DNA of 64,000 nt from Quillaja saponaria (taxonomy: Eukaryota > Streptophyta > Magnoliopsida > Fabales > Quillajaceae). Under the pieces are notes generated by a model. That model was not told the origin of the DNA and did no database searches. It saw nothing but the letters and a program-made list of their open reading frames with translations. The translations under genes were made by a program, and so were the position numbers. The stretch spans positions 21,309,994-21,373,993 of the forward strand of contig CM055614.1 in NCBI GenBank assembly GCA_029379385.1, written 5' to 3'. This document shows, piece after piece, positions 62,401-64,000 of this stretch (its first letter is position 1; every line of letters starts with the position of its first letter).

Positions 62401-63663
62401 ATAGAAGTGTTGATATCTGCTTGCTGATCCTTTCCTGGACATGGATGATGTGATTTTATTCTTGGTTTTGATGATATTTGTCTTACTGTGCTGAGCATAA
62501 TCATTTGAAAGTTGAGATAGTTGGTAAACTGTAATTATTAGTGAAAGAAATACTAAAGTGCTGAGAAAATTTCCTTCAAAATTTATTCTACACTGGAGGC
62601 TGATTACAGGGATTGAATACAAGAGACTTGTACTGCTACTACTCCTGCAGAGGACTCTTCCAATTTGATTGCTCATACACAAACTGACTAGATAAATATT
62701 TATACTAAATGAAGAGTATTCAAGATAACTACTTAAAGAGTTCCCCTTTCTGGACACGGATGATGTGATTTTATTCTTGGTTTTGATGATATTTTTGTCT
62801 TACTGTGCTGGGCATAATCATTGAAAGTTGAGTAAATAGTTGGTAAACTGTAATTAGTAGTGAAAGAAATAATAAAGTGCTGAGAAAATTTGTTTCAAAC
62901 TTTATCCTATACAGGAGGCTGATTACAGGGATTGAATACAAGAGACTTGTACTGCTACTACTCCTGCAGAGGACTCTTCCAATTAGATTGCTCATACACA
63001 AACTGACTAGATACATCTATACTAAATGAAGAGTATTCAAGAGAACTGACTTAAAGAGTTCCAACTTCCAAGAGATGAGAAATAATATAAGAGATATTCT
63101 AAAAGTGCGGTTCTTAGTCAAAAGTATTTATACACTTGGATAGCTTAATTGAGTTACAGTATCAACAATTCGACAACAATAATTCAAGTACCAAAATTTT
63201 TGTTTTGCGCTATTTTGATTTTGGAACTCCTGTAACTCACTGACTGGAAACTATTATGATCAATTGCCGAGGTAGCAAGCCAAGATTCTTATATGGACAG
63301 GCATTCTGTCTGCTAAGTACTATTTGTAGAAATAAGTTTAGGGTGAGTATTGTATGTTTGACCCCTAAATAGGTTATGCTTTTATATGATGCTCTTGCTC
63401 CATTCAGATGCTATGCTTGCTGATCTTAGTTGTAATTCTTAAATGTAGTAACTTGCCAAAAAAAAAAATCTCATATATAGTATGGTTACAGGTATGAGCA
63501 AAGCTTGTCAGTTTTGAACCATGCAAAACGTAGCAAGGATGGCATGATAACAAAATCTTCTATAATGCTGGGCCTTGGAGAATCCGATGATGAGTTGAAG
63601 GAAGCCATGGCAGACTTAAGGGCTATAGATGTTGATATTCTGACACTTGGACAATATTTGCAG
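56488..63663 (+). CDS. LIP1P: Lipoyl synthase, chloroplastic (3' end beyond window)
   Basis: Radical-SAM enzyme that inserts two sulphurs into octanoyl groups on plastid lipoyl proteins, such as the E2 of pyruvate dehydrogenase. Exons seen: 56488-56883, 57437-57600, 61675-61765, 61889-62046, 63492-63663; phases agree and the frame is intact. The first about 70 residues look like a plastid transit peptide. Cluster cysteines are present: the auxiliary motif [12 protein letters not shown] spans exons 1 and 2, and the radical-[11 protein letters not shown] is in exon 2. Downstream are [33 protein letters not shown] and MLGLGE, then LTLGQYLQ at the last donor. The final exon(s), with the PTPLHL... 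end, are not in the window. Exon 4 could start three bases earlier (alternative CAG acceptor at 61886-61888). Intron 2 is expanded to 4.07 kb by a copia insertion. Confidence 0.95.
58700..61350 (-). mobile_element. Ty1/copia fragment, antisense in LIP1P intron 2
   Basis: Minus-strand order is integrase (about 61300-60850: [31 protein letters not shown]), then a linker (60514-60100) ending [16 protein letters not shown] at the start of the RVT_2 domain. Next is reverse transcriptase (59750-59196) with the catalytic YVDDIVV box and [17 protein letters not shown], and then RNase H-like sequence toward 58720 ([15 protein letters not shown]). Stops and shifts are frequent and gag and protease were not found, so the copy is dead and 5'-truncated. 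LTR boundaries were not recognised. Confidence 0.88.
62030..62113 (+). repeat. Duplicated exon 4 splice-donor region in LIP1P
   Basis: The 18 bases AGAGATCCAAGGGCTGGG ending exon 4 at its donor (62030-62047) recur at 62096-62113. The second copy continues GGAGTC instead of TGAGTT, so the donor GT is lost. Confidence 0.85.
62435..63064 (+). repeat. Tandem duplication in LIP1P intron 4, 315-bp unit
   Basis: Copy 1 (62435-62749) and copy 2 (62750-about 63064) are highly similar; the core TACTGCTACTACTCCTGCAG is identical in both. Each encodes a similar but meaningless minus-strand open stretch. Non-coding. Confidence 0.9.
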
Positions 63664-64000
63664 GTTAGTAGTGCAATGTTTGGTCCTGTCTAGCTTATGT
63701 AGTTAACGCACAACACAGCACCTACTTGTGGCAGAAGGGATGCACGAACTCAATTCTTTTCATAGATGGGCCTAGAGTTTGTTAAAGTTTAGTTTTATTC
63801 CATCCTTACAGATGGCTGTGATCTTGATAGTTCAGCAATTAATAATTTTGATGTTGCTCTAACATAGACAGTTTACCTCTGTTGCAATTATATGATTGTC
63901 CTGAGGTGAGATGACACCTTGTGACTCACGCTTATAACTTGGTGATGGTTATTTATCAATTCTAAAGAGGTTTACAATTCTTGTAGCCGACTCCACTTCA
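63664..64000. other. Start of LIP1P intron 5 (window edge)
   Basis: Follows the donor GTTAGT after LGQYLQ. The next conserved residues of lipoyl synthase are not found here, so this is intron up to the window end. Confidence 0.7.

Noticed and set aside
62374..63016. Two similar minus-strand open stretches (127 and 81 codons)
   Set aside because: They arise from the 315-bp tandem duplication in an intron and have no recognisable domain.

Overview
This is AT-rich plant nuclear DNA, almost certainly from a eudicot. It carries spliced genes with GT-AG introns and plant-specific protein families (a plastid lipoyl synthase, a transit-peptide protein, an FRS-type protein), set among LTR retrotransposon, RTE-type LINE and MITE remnants. 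Species cannot be named from the sequence. I see no tRNA, rRNA or CRISPR.

Five genes can be supported. (1) 9855-13640 (+) is an orthologue of BUD23/RID2, the 18S rRNA guanine-N7 methyltransferase, in nine exons, with a telo-box in its promoter. (2) 14952-15390 (-) is a small membrane-anchored RING-H2 E3 ligase. (3) 22645-24901 (+) is the intermembrane-space import oxidoreductase MIA40, four exons, intact. (4) 29379-38749 (+) is a plastid-targeted conserved protein of unknown function, six exons. (5) 56488 to beyond the window edge (+) is plastid lipoyl synthase (LIP1P), of which five exons are present.

Three of these genes (1, 2, 4) are interrupted by four frameshifts in conserved coding sequence, and every one is a single-base insertion. 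Assembly indel error is the simplest common explanation, but real decay cannot be excluded from this sequence alone.

Repeat layout: 1-7370 is a decayed Ty3/gypsy gag-protease region (-), split by a 5'-truncated RTE LINE (572-1613) and a large LTR-like block (2228-5582). 8478-9560 is a diverged tandem duplication just upstream of RID2. 18347-21175 and 49157-51795 are solo-LTR-like blocks; the second has a perfect 5-bp target duplication. 25538-28730 is a full-length RTE LINE bounded by 17-bp target duplications. The second intron of gene 4 holds a LINE remnant, a primer-binding site, a decayed PDS5-like copy and two LTR ends of one family in opposite orientation. 39656-40143 is a MITE-like element. 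41929-42996 is a tandem duplication. 45922-49060 is a non-autonomous LTR element (two 619-bp LTRs, target duplication GAAAC, no coding core). 52925-54240 is a decayed FAR1-related gene. A Ty1/copia fragment sits antisense in the 4-kb intron 2 of LIP1P, and intron 4 carries a 315-bp tandem duplication.

The genes are unrelated housekeeping functions (ribosome maturation, mitochondrial import, plastid lipoylation, ubiquitination), with no sign of a cluster or shared pathway. I found no convincing new biological system; the most useful observations are the coherent pattern of +1 frameshifts and the nested retroelement structures.
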